This document shows positions 1 to 8,661 of a stretch of 23,690 nt of DNA, piece after piece (within the stretch, counting starts at the first letter, position 1; each line of letters opens with the position of its first letter). A program made the translations under genes and the position numbers. Source of the DNA: Pseudomonadota bacterium (GTDB lineage Bacteria > Pseudomonadota > Gammaproteobacteria > Burkholderiales > Burkholderiaceae_D); NCBI GenBank assembly GCA_023389425.1, contig JAEWEK010000052.1, positions 1 through 23,690 of the forward strand, read 5' to 3'. The notes under the pieces were generated by a model. That model saw only the letters and a list, made by a program, of their open reading frames with translations, was not told where the DNA came from and ran no database searches.

Positions 1-92
1 GCATCGGACGGCGCCGGCATCACGCGCAGGACGGGCATCTTGCCTTCCGGCAGCGCATTGACGGGGGACTGGGTATTTTCTGGCTTGGTCAT
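1..92 (-). CDS. Acyl-CoA thioesterase, YciA-type (partial, N-terminus only)
   Basis: Only the first 30 codons are in the window; the rest lies beyond the left edge. The ATG is at 92-90. The peptide ends in a segment reading LRVMPAPSD, which matches the start of the hotdog domain in YciA-type acyl-CoA thioesterases (family pattern: MPxxxDANxxGxxFGGW). These cytosolic enzymes hydrolyse acyl-CoA to free acid and CoA. The gene is divergent from the ABC exporter that starts at 155, with about 60 bp between them. The assignment rests on a short match, so it is moderate. Confidence 0.6.
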   Translation of the reverse strand, partial: MTKPENTQSPVNALPEGKMPVLRVMPAPSD

Positions 93-112
93 CTTGAATT
101 TCTCTGAAAAGC

Positions 113-118
113 TACAAT
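113..118 (+). promoter_or_regulatory. Candidate -10 box (TACAAT) of the ABC exporter gene
   Basis: TACAAT matches five of six sigma-70 -10 positions and lies 37 bp before the ATG at 155. No good -35 box is seen at the normal spacing: TTGAAT at 94-99 leaves only 13 bp. The implied transcription start near 125 would leave the in-frame TTG at 128 almost leaderless, which favours the ATG at 155 as the start. Confidence 0.4.
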
Positions 119-154
119 CGTCCCGAATTGAACCATAAATCAACGACCCCTGCC

Positions 155-2002
155 ATGCGCCGCCATTCTTCAAGCTCGTCCTTACCCCCGCCGCCCGGCG
201 GCACCAACCGCAACGACTGGGCCACGCTGCGCACCCTGTTCCCCTACCTGTGGGTGTACAAGTGGCGCGTGCTGGCCGCGCTCAGCTGCCTGGTCGGCGC
301 CAAGCTGGCCAACCTCGGCGTGCCGCTGGTGCTCAAGAAGCTGATCGACCAGCTGACGATCACGCCCACCCATCCGCAGGCGCTGCTGGTGCTGCCGGTG
401 GCGGCGCTGGTGGCCTACGGCGCGCTGCGTTTCGCCACCACGCTGTTCACCGAACTGCGCGAGTTCTTGTTCGCGCGGGTCACGCAGCGGGCGGTGCGCA
501 CCATCGCGCTGCAGGTGTTCCGCCACCTGCATTCGCTGTCGCTGCGCTTCCACCTGAACCGCCAGACCGGCGGCATGTCGCGCGATATCGAGCGCGGCAC
601 GCGCGGCGTCAATTCGCTGGTGTCGTATTCGCTGTTCTCGATCCTGCCGACGCTGGTCGAAATCGCGCTGGTGCTGGGCTACCTGGCGCTGCACTACGAC
701 CCGGCCTTCGCCACCATCACCGGCGGCGCGCTGGTGATCTACATCGCCTTCACCATCATCGTCACCGAATGGCGCACCCACTTCCGGCGCACGATGAACG
801 AGCTCGATTCCAAGGCCAACACGCGCGCCATCGACTCGCTGCTCAACTACGAGACCGTCAAGTACTTCGGCAACGAGAACTACGAGGCCGAGCGCTACGA
901 CCACGGCCTGCAGAAGTACGAGAGCGCGGCGGTGCGTTCGCAGACCTCGCTGTCGCTGCTCAACAGCGGCCAGTCGCTCATCATCGCGATCGCCGTCACA
1001 CTGATCCTGTGGCGCTCGACGCAGGGCGTCATCGACCACAAGATGACGCTCGGCGACCTGGTGCTGGTGAACTCCTTCATGCTGCAGCTGTACATTCCGC
1101 TCAACTTCCTCGGCGTGATCTACCGCGAGATCAAGCAGAGCCTGGCCGACATGGAACGCCTGTTCTCGCTGCTCGACCAGCACCGCGAAGTGGCCGATTC
1201 GTCCGATGCGCAGCCGCTGGTCACGCACGGCGGCCGCGTCACGTTCTCGCACGTCGACTTCAATTACGAAACCAAGCGCCAGATCCTGTTCGATGTCGAC
1301 TTCACCATCCCGGCCGGCACCACGACGGCGGTGGTGGGCCATAGCGGTTCGGGCAAGTCGACGCTGTCGCGGCTGCTGTTTCGCTTCTACGACGTGAACG
1401 CGGGCGCGATCAGCATCGACGGCCACGACATCCGCGACATCACGCAGGAATCGCTGCGTGCCCACATCGGCATCGTGCCGCAGGATACGGTGCTGTTCAA
1501 CGACACCATCGAATACAACATCGCCTACGGCCGCCCGGGCGCGAGCCGCGAGGACATCGTGGCGGCGGCGCGCGCGGCATCGATCCACGACTTCATCGAA
1601 AGCCTGCCGGATGGATATGCGACAATGGTGGGCGAACGCGGCCTGAAGCTGTCCGGCGGCGAGAAGCAGCGGGTGGCGATCGCGCGCACGCTGCTGAAGG
1701 ACCCCGCGATCCTGATCTTCGACGAAGCCACCTCGGCGCTCGACTCGAAGGCCGAGCAGGCGATCCAGGCGCAGCTGAAGGAAATCGCGAAGAACCGCAC
1801 CACGCTGGTGATTGCGCACCGCCTGTCGACCATCGCGGACGCGCAGCAGATCCTGGTGCTGGACCACGGTCGCATCGTCGAACGCGGCACGCACCAGTCG
1901 CTGCTGGCCGCGAATGGCCTGTACCAGCAGATGTGGGAGCGCCAGCAGGCGCGCCAGGACGAAGAGCTGGCCTCGCCGCCGCTCGAGGTCGAGCAAGAAT
2001 AA
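155..2002 (+). CDS. Atm1/HMT-type ABC exporter, fused permease and ATPase
   Basis: This is a half-transporter of about 615 residues that would work as an inner-membrane homodimer. The N-terminal half has an ABC type 1 transmembrane domain (roughly residues 30-330). The C-terminal ATPase has Walker A (GHSGSGKST, near residue 397), the signature LSGGEKQ, Walker B ILIFDEATSALD and a switch His in IAHRLST. The segment QTGGMSRDIERGTRG and the nucleotide-binding domain are typical of the Atm1/ABCB7/HMT1 group, which exports glutathione-linked or metal-thiol compounds; substrate here is not shown. An in-frame TTG at 128 would add nine residues, but promoter placement favours the ATG. The Kdo hydroxylase gene follows after 15 bp, suggesting co-transcription. 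MsbA-like lipid transport is an alternative but fits less well. Confidence 0.88.
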   Translation: MRRHSSSSSLPPPPGGTNRNDWATLRTLFPYLWVYKWRVLAALSCLVGAKLANLGVPLVLKKLIDQLTITPTHPQALLVLPVAALVAYGALRFATTLFTELREFLFARVTQRAVRTIALQVFRHLHSLSLRFHLNRQTGGMSRDIERGTRGVNSLVSYSLFSILPTLVEIALVLGYLALHYDPAFATITGGALVIYIAFTIIVTEWRTHFRRTMNELDSKANTRAIDSLLNYETVKYFGNENYEAERYDHGLQKYESAAVRSQTSLSLLNSGQSLIIAIAVTLILWRSTQGVIDHKMTLGDLVLVNSFMLQLYIPLNFLGVIYREIKQSLADMERLFSLLDQHREVADSSDAQPLVTHGGRVTFSHVDFNYETKRQILFDVDFTIPAGTTTAVVGHSGSGKSTLSRLLFRFYDVNAGAISIDGHDIRDITQESLRAHIGIVPQDTVLFNDTIEYNIAYGRPGASREDIVAAARAASIHDFIESLPDGYATMVGERGLKLSGGEKQRVAIARTLLKDPAILIFDEATSALDSKAEQAIQAQLKEIAKNRTTLVIAHRLSTIADAQQILVLDHGRIVERGTHQSLLAANGLYQQMWERQQARQDEELASPPLEVEQE

Positions 2003-2017
2003 ACACACAATCCGACC

Positions 2018-2881
2018 ATGGAAAATCAGATCGTAGAAGTCAATGAAATGCCGCGCCAGGGCGACCGGACGCTGGTCACGGCGCTGGAAGCGGGCAAGGT
2101 GCTGTACTTCCCGTCGCTGCCGTTCACGCCGACGGCGCAGGAGCTGCGGCAGCTGTTCAAGCCCGAGATCCGCGACCCCAAGAGCCGCAACATCAGCCTC
2201 GACGCCAATGGCCGGCTGAAGGGCGCGGCGGGGGACGAGGCGACGCAGCAGATGCTGTCGGCGATGATGCTGCGTTTTCGCGCGCAGGCCGAGCACTTGC
2301 TGGCCACGATGGCGCCGCGCTACATGGAGCACGTGCGGCGCGGGCCGGTGAGCTTCCGCCCGTCGCTTGTCGAGACGCGCGAGCAGTCGTGGCGCGCGGA
2401 TGACCGCAGGCTGCACGTGGATGCGTTTCCATCGCGGCCGAACCGCGGCGAACGGCTGCTGCGCGTGTTCGCCAATGTGAATCCGGAAGGGGTGCCGCGC
2501 GTGTGGCGCGTGGGCGAGCCGTTCGAGACGGTGGCGCGCCATTTCCTGCCGCGGGTGAAGCCGTATTCAGGCTGGCAGGCGAAGGCGCTCAAGGCGCTGA
2601 AGGTGACCAAGTCGCTGCGCAGCGAGTACGACCACCTCATGCTGCAGCTGCATGATGCGATGAAGTCGGACCTGGAATACCAGAAGAATGCGCCGCAGGT
2701 GACCATGCCGTTCCCGGCCGGGTCGACCTGGGTCGTGTTCTCGGATCAGGCATCGCATGCGGCGATGTCGGGGCAGTACATGATGGAGCTGACGGCGCAG
2801 CTGCCGCCGGACGAACAGTATGATCCACAGGCGAGCCCGCTGGCGATCCTGACGCGCCTGCAGGGCCACGCGCTGGTCTGA
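2018..2881 (+). CDS. kdoO: Kdo 3-hydroxylase (KdoO-type Fe(II)/2-oxoglutarate dioxygenase)
   Basis: The protein has 287 residues and no signal peptide. KdoO enzymes, known from Burkholderia and Yersinia, hydroxylate the outer Kdo sugar of lipid A-Kdo at C3 using Fe(II), 2-oxoglutarate and O2 on the cytoplasmic side. The facial triad is visible: H133-V-D135 in RRLHVDAFPSRP, and a distal His at 247 in SDQASHAAMSGQ. The segment RLLRVFANVNPEGVPRVW is also characteristic of the family as I know it. It starts 15 bp after the ABC exporter stop, without a strong ribosome binding site, which suggests translation from the same transcript. A convergent REP pair follows its stop codon. Confidence 0.85.
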   Translation: MENQIVEVNEMPRQGDRTLVTALEAGKVLYFPSLPFTPTAQELRQLFKPEIRDPKSRNISLDANGRLKGAAGDEATQQMLSAMMLRFRAQAEHLLATMAPRYMEHVRRGPVSFRPSLVETREQSWRADDRRLHVDAFPSRPNRGERLLRVFANVNPEGVPRVWRVGEPFETVARHFLPRVKPYSGWQAKALKALKVTKSLRSEYDHLMLQLHDAMKSDLEYQKNAPQVTMPFPAGSTWVVFSDQASHAAMSGQYMMELTAQLPPDEQYDPQASPLAILTRLQGHALV

Positions 2882-2889
2882 ACCCACCT

Positions 2890-2990
2890 CGTCGTCCCCG
2901 CGCAGGCGGGGACCCATGCTGAGTGTGATGAGAGCTGGCGTTACCTCTGTTCACACGTTCCACGGGTCCGCGCCTGCGCGGGGACGACGT
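2890..2990. repeat. Inverted pair of REP-like palindromes (BIME-like)
   Basis: Two GC-rich palindromes face each other: one starting CGTCGTCCCCGCGCAGGC at 2890 and its mirror ending GCCTGCGCGGGGACGACG by 2989, joined by about 45 bp. Each can fold into a hairpin and the pair can fold on itself. It lies between the convergent kdoO and asparaginase genes and could act as a bidirectional terminator or mRNA end protector. Related copies occur near 12.25, 15.98-16.44 and 21.33 kb. Confidence 0.75.
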
Positions 2991-3000
2991 GGCAAATCGA

Positions 3001-4080
3001 TCAGTAGGTGTAGAACATCCGCTGGATCTCTTTGGTGTCATGCGTTTTGGTCAGCGCCAGCATCAGCAGGATGCGCGCCTTCTGCGGGCTGAGCGTGTCG
3101 GACACCACGAAATCCAGCTCGTCGTCATTGGCCTCGCCATTGCGCGCCACGATGCCCTGGCCGACGCGGCTCGAACGGACGATGATCACGCCCTTCTTGC
3201 GCGCCGCGACCAGCGCCGGCTTGGTGCGCGCCGGCAGGCTGCCGTCGCCGGTGCCGGCGTGGACGATGCCCACGTCGCCCTGCGCCACGAACGCATCCAC
3301 CGCCGCCGTGCCAACGTTCGCATACGAATAAGCGATATCCACCGCCGGCAGAACATTCAGCCCGCTGACGTCGAACTCGGTCTCCGCGGTGTGCTTGCGC
3401 AGCGAGGCGCGGTAGAAGCGCGGCTTACCGTCCAGCATATAGCCGAGGAAGCCCAGCTCCGTGGCCTTGAAGGTGTCGGCGCTGACGGTATTGGTCTTGG
3501 TGACTTCGCGCGCCGCGTTGATCTGGTCGTTCAGCGCGACCAGCACGCCCTTGCCTACGGCTTCCTTGCTGCCGGCCAGCGCGACCGCGTTGTACAGGTT
3601 GATCGGGCCATCGGCGGAGATCGCGGTCGACGGACGCATCGAACCCACCACCACCACCGGCTTGTTGCTCTTCACGACCAGGTCGAGGAAGTAGGCGGTT
3701 TCTTCCAGCGTGTCGGTGCCGTGGGTGATGACGACGCCGTCCACGTCCGCTTGCGCCAGCAGCGTGTTGACACGCTTGGCCAGCGTCAGCCAGTGCTCGT
3801 TGGTCATGCTCTCGCTGGCGATCTGGAACACCTGCTCGCCGGTGACGTTGGCGACTTTCGCCAGTTCCGGAACGGCCTTGATCAGCGAGTCGACGCCGAC
3901 CTTGGCGGCGGTGTAGCCGACCGTGGTGGTGCTGGTAGCGCCGGTGCCGGCGATCGTGCCGCCGGTGGCGAGGATCACGACGTGCGGCAGCCTGGCGTTC
4001 TGCGCCTGCGCATTCAGCGTGACGAGCAACAGGCAAGCGAACAGCGCCCACAGCGAGCGCAGGGATTTTTGATACAACAT
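3001..4080 (-). CDS. ansB: Type II L-asparaginase, periplasmic
   Basis: The protein has 359 residues. It hydrolyses L-asparagine (often also glutamine) to aspartate and ammonia in the periplasm. A signal peptide covers about residues 1-26 (hydrophobic core, then LNAQAQN). The catalytic set is complete: T42 in ATGGTIAG, T122-D123 in HGTDTLEE, and K195 in VTKTNT, which correspond to T12, T89, D90 and K162 of mature E. coli AnsB. VGSMRPSTAISADGP is the conserved family segment. The start at 4080 is supported by AAGGAG a few bases upstream; upstream in-frame codons would place extra residues before the signal peptide. A 12-bp perfect inverted repeat lies just before the ribosome binding site. Confidence 0.93.
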   Translation of the reverse strand: MLYQKSLRSLWALFACLLLVTLNAQAQNARLPHVVILATGGTIAGTGATSTTTVGYTAAKVGVDSLIKAVPELAKVANVTGEQVFQIASESMTNEHWLTLAKRVNTLLAQADVDGVVITHGTDTLEETAYFLDLVVKSNKPVVVVGSMRPSTAISADGPINLYNAVALAGSKEAVGKGVLVALNDQINAAREVTKTNTVSADTFKATELGFLGYMLDGKPRFYRASLRKHTAETEFDVSGLNVLPAVDIAYSYANVGTAAVDAFVAQGDVGIVHAGTGDGSLPARTKPALVAARKKGVIIVRSSRVGQGIVARNGEANDDELDFVVSDTLSPQKARILLMLALTKTHDTKEIQRMFYTY

Positions 4081-4103
4081 GGTTTTTCTCCTTCTGTGAC
4101 AAT

Positions 4104-4133
4104 CAAACGAAAGTACAAACCTACTTTCGTTTG
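4104..4133 (-). promoter_or_regulatory. Perfect 12-bp inverted repeat ahead of the asparaginase gene
   Basis: The arms CAAACGAAAGTA (4104-4115) and TACTTTCGTTTG (4122-4133) are perfect reverse complements around a 6-bp AT-rich spacer, and end 24 bp before the ATG. The symmetry is typical of a dimeric repressor site, and TTTCGTTT-type half sites are seen in DeoR/GlpR-family operators. An RNA hairpin in the leader is also possible. No T-tract follows, so a terminator is unlikely. Confidence 0.55.
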
Positions 4134-4145
4134 GAACTACGTTAG

Positions 4146-4179
4146 CTAAAAATGCCCGGCACAGCCGGATCATTTTTAG
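4146..4179 (-). terminator. Intrinsic terminator after the amidohydrolase gene
   Basis: A long hairpin has outer arms CTAAAAATG / CATTTTTAG and an inner GC-rich stem CCGGC-ACA-GCCGG. On the minus strand it begins 18 nt after the amidohydrolase stop codon and its 3' arm includes a run of five T. It would end that transcript before the asparaginase gene; its symmetry may also allow termination from the other side. Confidence 0.7.
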
Positions 4180-4197
4180 ACGACAAAGGCATGACGG

Positions 4198-5481
4198 TTA
4201 CGGCTTCTTGTAGACGACGCCTTCCTTCATTACGAACCGCACCTGCTGCAGCAGCCCGATGTCGCGCAGGGGATCGCCGGAAACGGCCACGATGTCGGCC
4301 GCGTAACCCGGCTCCACGGAACCGAGGTGGCCTTTCTGGTTGAGCAGGTCGGCCGCGTTGACGGTGGCCATGCGGATCGCTTCGATCGCCGGGATGCCGG
4401 CTTCGACGAGGTAGGTGAATTCCTTGGCGTTCTCACCGTGCGGGTAGACCCCGGCGTCGGTCCCGAAAGCCATCTTCACGCCGGCCTTGTAGGCGCGGCC
4501 GGCGGTGGCCTGGATCAGCGGGCCGATCGCGGCGGCCTTCGGCTGCACCAGCGGTGAGTAGTAGCCCGGCTGCCTGGCCTTGTCGGCGACGTAGCGCCCG
4601 GCCTCGATGGTCGGGACGTACCAGGCGCCGGTTTTCTTGAACAGGGCGATCGCTTCGTCATCCAGGTAGGTGCCGTGCTCGATCGAGGTGACGCCGGCGC
4701 GCAGGGCGCGCTTGATGCCTTCGGCGCCGTGCGCGTGCGCCGCGACGCGGAAACCATAGTCGTGGGCGGTCGCGACGATGGCGCGCAGCTCTTCCTCGGT
4801 GAACTGGGCATTCTCGCCGCTGACTTCTTCCGACAGCACGCCGCCGGTGGCGGTGATCTTGATGAGGTCCGCGCCTTCCTTGTAGCGGGCGCGCACGGCC
4901 TGGCGTGCTTCGTCGGGGCCGGAGATCACGCCGTCGACGGGGCCGGGGCGGCCGAGCGCGCGCGACAGGCGGTCCGAATAATCATTGGTGGGGTCGGCAT
5001 GGCCGCCCAGCGTGGAGATGATGGTCCCGGCGGTGAACATGCGCGGGCCCGGCAGGTCGCCGGCGGCGATGGCGCGCTTGAGCGAGACGTTCAGGGCGTC
5101 GCCGGCGCCGACGTCGCGTACGGTGGTGAAGCCGGCCAGCAGCGTGCGCTGCGCGAACTTGATCGAGCGGTAGGCTTCGTCGGCCGGGTTGGCGCTGAGC
5201 TCAGCGTGCAGCGCTTCCACGCGCGGCCGGGTCTCGTGGCTCAGGTGGACGTGGGCATCGATAAAGCCGGGCATGCAGGAGTAGGCGGACAGGTCGACGT
5301 GGCCGGCGCCGGGCGCCATCGGACCGACGGATGCAACCTTGCCGTCCTCGATCACGATGGATACGCGCTCGCGCCACTGGCCGCTTTTCACGTCGAGCAG
5401 GCGGCCGCAGTCGACCGTCTGGGTGGCGGCTTGCGCGGCGCCGCAGGTGAGCAGCGCAGCTGCGATGGTCAGCTTCTTCAT
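4198..5481 (-). CDS. Secreted metal-dependent amidohydrolase (imidazolonepropionase/prolidase-like)
   Basis: The protein has 427 residues with a signal peptide (MKKLTIAAALL...AAQA, about residues 1-18), so it probably acts in the periplasm. It shows the amidohydrolase superfamily metal sites: H77-V-H79 in FIDAHVHLSHE, the lysine of LIKITATGGV (usually carboxylated), histidines in RVAAHAHG and SIEHGTYLD, and the aspartate of FGTDAGVYPHG. Members of this branch hydrolyse Xaa-Pro or Xaa-Arg dipeptides or related amides; the substrate cannot be read from the sequence. The start at 5481 has an AGGGGAC ribosome binding site. It lies downstream of the GltP-type symporter gene but is separated from it by an intrinsic terminator. 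Confidence 0.85.
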   Translation of the reverse strand: MKKLTIAAALLTCGAAQAATQTVDCGRLLDVKSGQWRERVSIVIEDGKVASVGPMAPGAGHVDLSAYSCMPGFIDAHVHLSHETRPRVEALHAELSANPADEAYRSIKFAQRTLLAGFTTVRDVGAGDALNVSLKRAIAAGDLPGPRMFTAGTIISTLGGHADPTNDYSDRLSRALGRPGPVDGVISGPDEARQAVRARYKEGADLIKITATGGVLSEEVSGENAQFTEEELRAIVATAHDYGFRVAAHAHGAEGIKRALRAGVTSIEHGTYLDDEAIALFKKTGAWYVPTIEAGRYVADKARQPGYYSPLVQPKAAAIGPLIQATAGRAYKAGVKMAFGTDAGVYPHGENAKEFTYLVEAGIPAIEAIRMATVNAADLLNQKGHLGSVEPGYAADIVAVSGDPLRDIGLLQQVRFVMKEGVVYKKP

Positions 5482-5503
5482 TCCGGTCCCCTATCGTGGT
5501 TGT

Positions 5504-5533
5504 AAAAAAGGCCTCCCATCGCTGGAAGGCCTT
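5504..5533 (-). terminator. Intrinsic terminator of the GltP-type symporter gene
   Basis: On the minus strand an 11-bp stem, AAGGCCTTCCA / TGGGAGGCCTT with one G-U pair and a GCGA loop, is followed by a T-tract. The 3' end of the stem plus the tract gives a run of six T at 5504-5509. It starts about 20 nt after the symporter stop codon and lies just before the amidohydrolase ribosome binding site. Confidence 0.88.
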
Positions 5534-5553
5534 GGTGTCCTTGTCCGCCGTCC

Positions 5554-6828
5554 TTAAGCCAGCGGCGCGGTCGCGACATCCTTGTTGGGAGCGCCCTCGG
5601 TCAGTTCGCCCTCCCACTTCGCGACCACGGCGGTGGCGATGCCGTTGCCGATCACGTTGGTGGCCGAACGCGCCATGTCGAGGAAGTGGTCGATGCTCAG
5701 CAGGAGCAGCAGGCCTGCTTCCGGAATGTGGAACTGGCCCAGCGTCGCGGCGATCACCACCAGCGAGGCGCGCGGCACACCGGCCATGCCCTTCGAGGTC
5801 AGCATCAGCACCAGCATCATCACGATCTGGGTCTCGAACGGGACGTGGATGCCGTAGGCCTGCGCGATGAACAAGGTCGCGAAGGTGCAGTACATCATCG
5901 AGCCGTCCAGGTTGAACGAGTAGCCGATCGGGAGCACGAAGGCGGCCAGGCGGTTCTTCACGCCGAAACGCTCGAGGCCTTCCAGGGTCTTCGGATATGC
6001 CGCTTCCGACGAGGCGCAGGAGAAGGCGATCAGGGCCGGCTCTTTCAGGATGCCGAGCAGCTTGAGGATGCGCGGGCCGACGAAGATGATGCCGGCCACG
6101 GTCAGGATCACCCATAGCAGCACGATGCCGAGGTAGAACTCGCCCATGAACACGCCGTAGGTGGCAATGACGCCGACGCCGCTCTTGGCGATGGTGCTGG
6201 CGACGGCCGCGAACACGGCGATAGGCGCGAAGTTCATCACATAGCCGGTCACTTTCAGCATCACGTGGGCGACGCCGTCGATGGCATCGATCATGGCGTT
6301 GGCCTTGGCGCCGACCGCGGCCGCCGCGGTGCCGAAGAAGATCGAGAAGATCACGATTTGCAGGATCTCGTTCTTGGCCATGCCGTCGACGATCGAGCTC
6401 GGGACCAGGTGGGTGACGAAATCGGCCAGCGTGAGTCCCTTGGCCGTGATGTCCGAAGTTGCGGAGGCCGCCGGCACCGCATGCGACAGCGCCAGCGCGT
6501 CGCCAGGGCGGAAGATGTTCACCAATACCAGGCCGAGGGCCAGCGACATGATCGAAGCGATGATGAACCAGCCCAGCGCCTTGGCGCCGATGCGGCCCAC
6601 TTCCTTGGCGTCGCCCATCTTGGCGATGCCGACCACCAGCGTCGCGAACACCAGCGGCGAGATGATCATCTTGATCAGGCGGAGGAACAGCGTCGTCAGC
6701 AGTCCCATCTTGTCGGCGAAGGCACTGGCGGCCGCCGGAACGGTGTTGGTGTTGACCAGGTAGCCAACGACGATGCCCAGCACCAGGCCCGCGAGGATGT
6801 AGGTAGTCAGGCGGTTACGGTTATTCAT
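5554..6828 (-). CDS. Glutamate/dicarboxylate:cation symporter, GltP type (DAACS family)
   Basis: The protein has 424 residues. This is an inner-membrane symporter of the DAACS/SLC1 family for glutamate, aspartate or C4-dicarboxylates. The re-entrant loop serine motif is present as ASSEAAYP, followed by YSFNLDGSMMY, MLTSKGMAGVPRAS and RSATNVIGNGIA, all ion or substrate site segments of the fold. The ASSEAAYPKTLE form is closer to GltP-like proteins than to the DctA in this window (TTESVLPQ at the same place). The start at 6828 has GGAGAG upstream; a longer reading would add 25 residues rich in Arg, His and Gln that do not look like a membrane protein start. A strong terminator follows the gene. 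Confidence 0.88.
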   Translation of the reverse strand: MNNRNRLTTYILAGLVLGIVVGYLVNTNTVPAAASAFADKMGLLTTLFLRLIKMIISPLVFATLVVGIAKMGDAKEVGRIGAKALGWFIIASIMSLALGLVLVNIFRPGDALALSHAVPAASATSDITAKGLTLADFVTHLVPSSIVDGMAKNEILQIVIFSIFFGTAAAAVGAKANAMIDAIDGVAHVMLKVTGYVMNFAPIAVFAAVASTIAKSGVGVIATYGVFMGEFYLGIVLLWVILTVAGIIFVGPRILKLLGILKEPALIAFSCASSEAAYPKTLEGLERFGVKNRLAAFVLPIGYSFNLDGSMMYCTFATLFIAQAYGIHVPFETQIVMMLVLMLTSKGMAGVPRASLVVIAATLGQFHIPEAGLLLLLSIDHFLDMARSATNVIGNGIATAVVAKWEGELTEGAPNKDVATAPLA

Positions 6829-6920
6829 AGACTGCTCTCTCCAGTGGCCGGCGTGGTGTCTCCACTGCCGAGATTTCGCCTGTGCCGCGCGGGTTTCGGG
6901 CACAATGGCGACTCTTTTTT

Positions 6921-7053
6921 ATGAGCGAACTGCCAGGGTTCGTATTGGCGTTATTGGCAAGTTCCGCAGTATCCTTGGCACTGATGGTGCTGTCAAGCAT
7001 GCTTGCCGCCACGCCACACAGTGCATTCCGGGGCTTCCGAAAGACGATGGAAC

Positions 7054-7067
<14 letters not shown>
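6921..7067 (+). CDS. Possible small membrane peptide ahead of the ABC ATPase (weak)
   Basis: A 48-codon frame starts ATG at 6921 and encodes one hydrophobic stretch (about residues 6-28, GFVLALLASS...) followed by a charged tail. Its end overlaps the ATPase start by 14 bp. CACAAT at 6901-6906 could be a -10 box. Against it: no ribosome binding site is evident, its third-position GC is lower than that of the neighbours, and I recognise no family. It may be a leader peptide, a remnant of a permease or chance. Confidence 0.22.
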
Positions 7068-7778
<711 letters not shown>

Positions 7779-7782
<4 letters not shown>

Positions 7783-7806
7783 GGCGGGCACTTGTGCCCA
7801 CCCTAC
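7779..7806. repeat. 13-bp-arm palindrome overlapping a stop codon; likely bidirectional terminator
   Basis: The arms GTAGGGCGGGCAC (7779-7791) and GTGCCCACCCTAC (7794-7806) differ from perfect pairing by one G-U position, with a TT loop. The ATPase TAG stop is inside the left arm and the convergent GntR gene ends five bases to the right. This element type (TAGGGNGGGCAC...GTGCCCACCCTA) is a recurring intergenic palindrome in betaproteobacteria as I know them. It lacks a clear T-tract. Confidence 0.65.
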
Positions 7807-7810
7807 CTGT

Positions 7811-8557
7811 TCAGGCGGTCTCGTCGCCGGTGAAGTAATCGTGCTCGGTGGTCAGCACCCACGAGTGGCGCAGCTCGACCACCTCGTCGCGGAAGGAGAA
7901 AGCGCGGCGCACGATGTGCAGCACCGGCGTGCCGGGGGCGATGCCCAGCAGTTCGGCCACGTCGGCGCCGGCGCCTTCGGCATCGAGCCGTTCCTCGGTG
8001 CGCAGCACGGCCACGCCATAGCTGTCCTGGTACAGCTGATAGAGGGTGGTGCGGCGCTCGATCAGCTGCTGCTCGGTAAGGCCGGGGAAGAAGCGGTCCG
8101 GCAGCAGGATGTGGTCGACGATGACCGCGCGCCCCGACAGGCTGAGCCGGTTGACGATGCGATGCAGCTTGCTGCCCTTGCCGACGCCGAGCCGGCGCGC
8201 GGTGTCGAGGTCGGCCTTGTCTTTGTCCAGGCTGATGAATTCGACCTTCGGGTATTCCTTCTGCCCGGTTTTCGGGCAGATGTGGAAGAAGCCGAACATG
8301 TAGCGGTCCTGGCTGTGCGAGGCGACGAAGGTGCCGCGGCCCTGGTGGCGGATCAGGATGTTCTCCGCGGTGAGCTCGTCGACCGCCTTGCGCAGGGTGC
8401 CGACCGAGACGCCGTAGCGCTCGCACAGGCGCTTTTCGGCCGGTATCATGTCGCCGGCTTTCCATTCGCCGTCGCGCAGCGATTCCATCAGCTTGTGCTT
8501 GACCTCGCGGTAGAGCGGGAGGCCAAGGGCTACGTCGGAACGGAAGACTTGTTGCAT
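7811..8557 (-). CDS. GntR-family regulator, HutC/UTRA subfamily
   Basis: The protein has 248 residues. An N-terminal winged helix-turn-helix (about residues 12-80) holds the GntR pattern LYREVKHKLMESL, IPAEKRLCERYGVSVGTLRKAVDEL and GRGTFVA. A C-terminal UTRA ligand domain (about 95-240) includes RIVNRL, VDHILLPDRFFPGL and LHIVRRAFSFRDEVVELRHS. Such proteins bind small metabolites and usually repress nearby uptake and catabolic genes. The ATG at 8557 is chosen because the family domain starts directly after it. A 17-bp sequence in its promoter recurs ahead of dctA and of the NitT/TauT-type ABC operon, which suggests autoregulation and control of both. Confidence 0.88.
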   Translation of the reverse strand: MQQVFRSDVALGLPLYREVKHKLMESLRDGEWKAGDMIPAEKRLCERYGVSVGTLRKAVDELTAENILIRHQGRGTFVASHSQDRYMFGFFHICPKTGQKEYPKVEFISLDKDKADLDTARRLGVGKGSKLHRIVNRLSLSGRAVIVDHILLPDRFFPGLTEQQLIERRTTLYQLYQDSYGVAVLRTEERLDAEGAGADVAELLGIAPGTPVLHIVRRAFSFRDEVVELRHSWVLTTEHDYFTGDETA

Positions 8558-8590
8558 GGGCGGTCTGCGGGAATGTTGTGTATTGAGCGC

Positions 8591-8596
8591 ATGATA
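8591..8596 (-). promoter_or_regulatory. Candidate -10 box (TATCAT) of the GntR-family gene
   Basis: On the minus strand TATCAT matches five of six -10 positions and lies 34 bp before the ATG. No good -35 box is visible, as would be expected if the promoter needed help from a bound regulator. The candidate operator at 8625-8641 lies just upstream of where the -35 should be. Confidence 0.4.
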
Positions 8597-8624
8597 GCAA
8601 ATACAGCGCCATTCGGGTGGAAAT

Positions 8625-8641
8625 TCATGCAGATCACCTAG
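8625..8641 (-). promoter_or_regulatory. Candidate operator, CTAGRTGA-N6-TGA, copy 1 (gntR promoter)
   Basis: On the minus strand it reads CTAGGTGA-TCTGCA-TGA, preceded by AA and followed by ATT. The same 17-bp pattern occurs at 10693-10709 and 21277-21293, each next to a predicted promoter. The 8-mer contains CTAG, which is scarce in this high-GC window. Confidence 0.5.
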
Positions 8642-8661
8642 TTGAATTCGAAACCGTCGTT

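Noticed and set aside
128..154. The TTG at 128 as start of the ABC exporter
   Set aside because: A likely -10 box at 113-118 would put the transcript start near 125, leaving almost no leader. No ribosome binding site precedes the TTG, and the nine extra residues resemble no family sequence. The TTG start cannot be fully excluded.
182..2542. A 786-codon open frame on the minus strand, opposite the ABC exporter and kdoO
   Set aside because: It is antisense to two clear genes and its product is almost only Arg, Ala, His, Gln and Val without any domain. Such frames arise from strong third-position GC in the real genes.
4104..4133. The asparaginase-upstream palindrome as a transcription terminator
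   Set aside because: It has an AT-rich stem without a T-tract, and lies between an existing terminator and the ribosome binding site. An operator or leader structure fits better.
2989..4149. A 386-codon plus-strand frame opposite the asparaginase gene
   Set aside because: It is antisense to a gene with a full catalytic set and has Arg/His/Val-rich composition with no recognisable domain.
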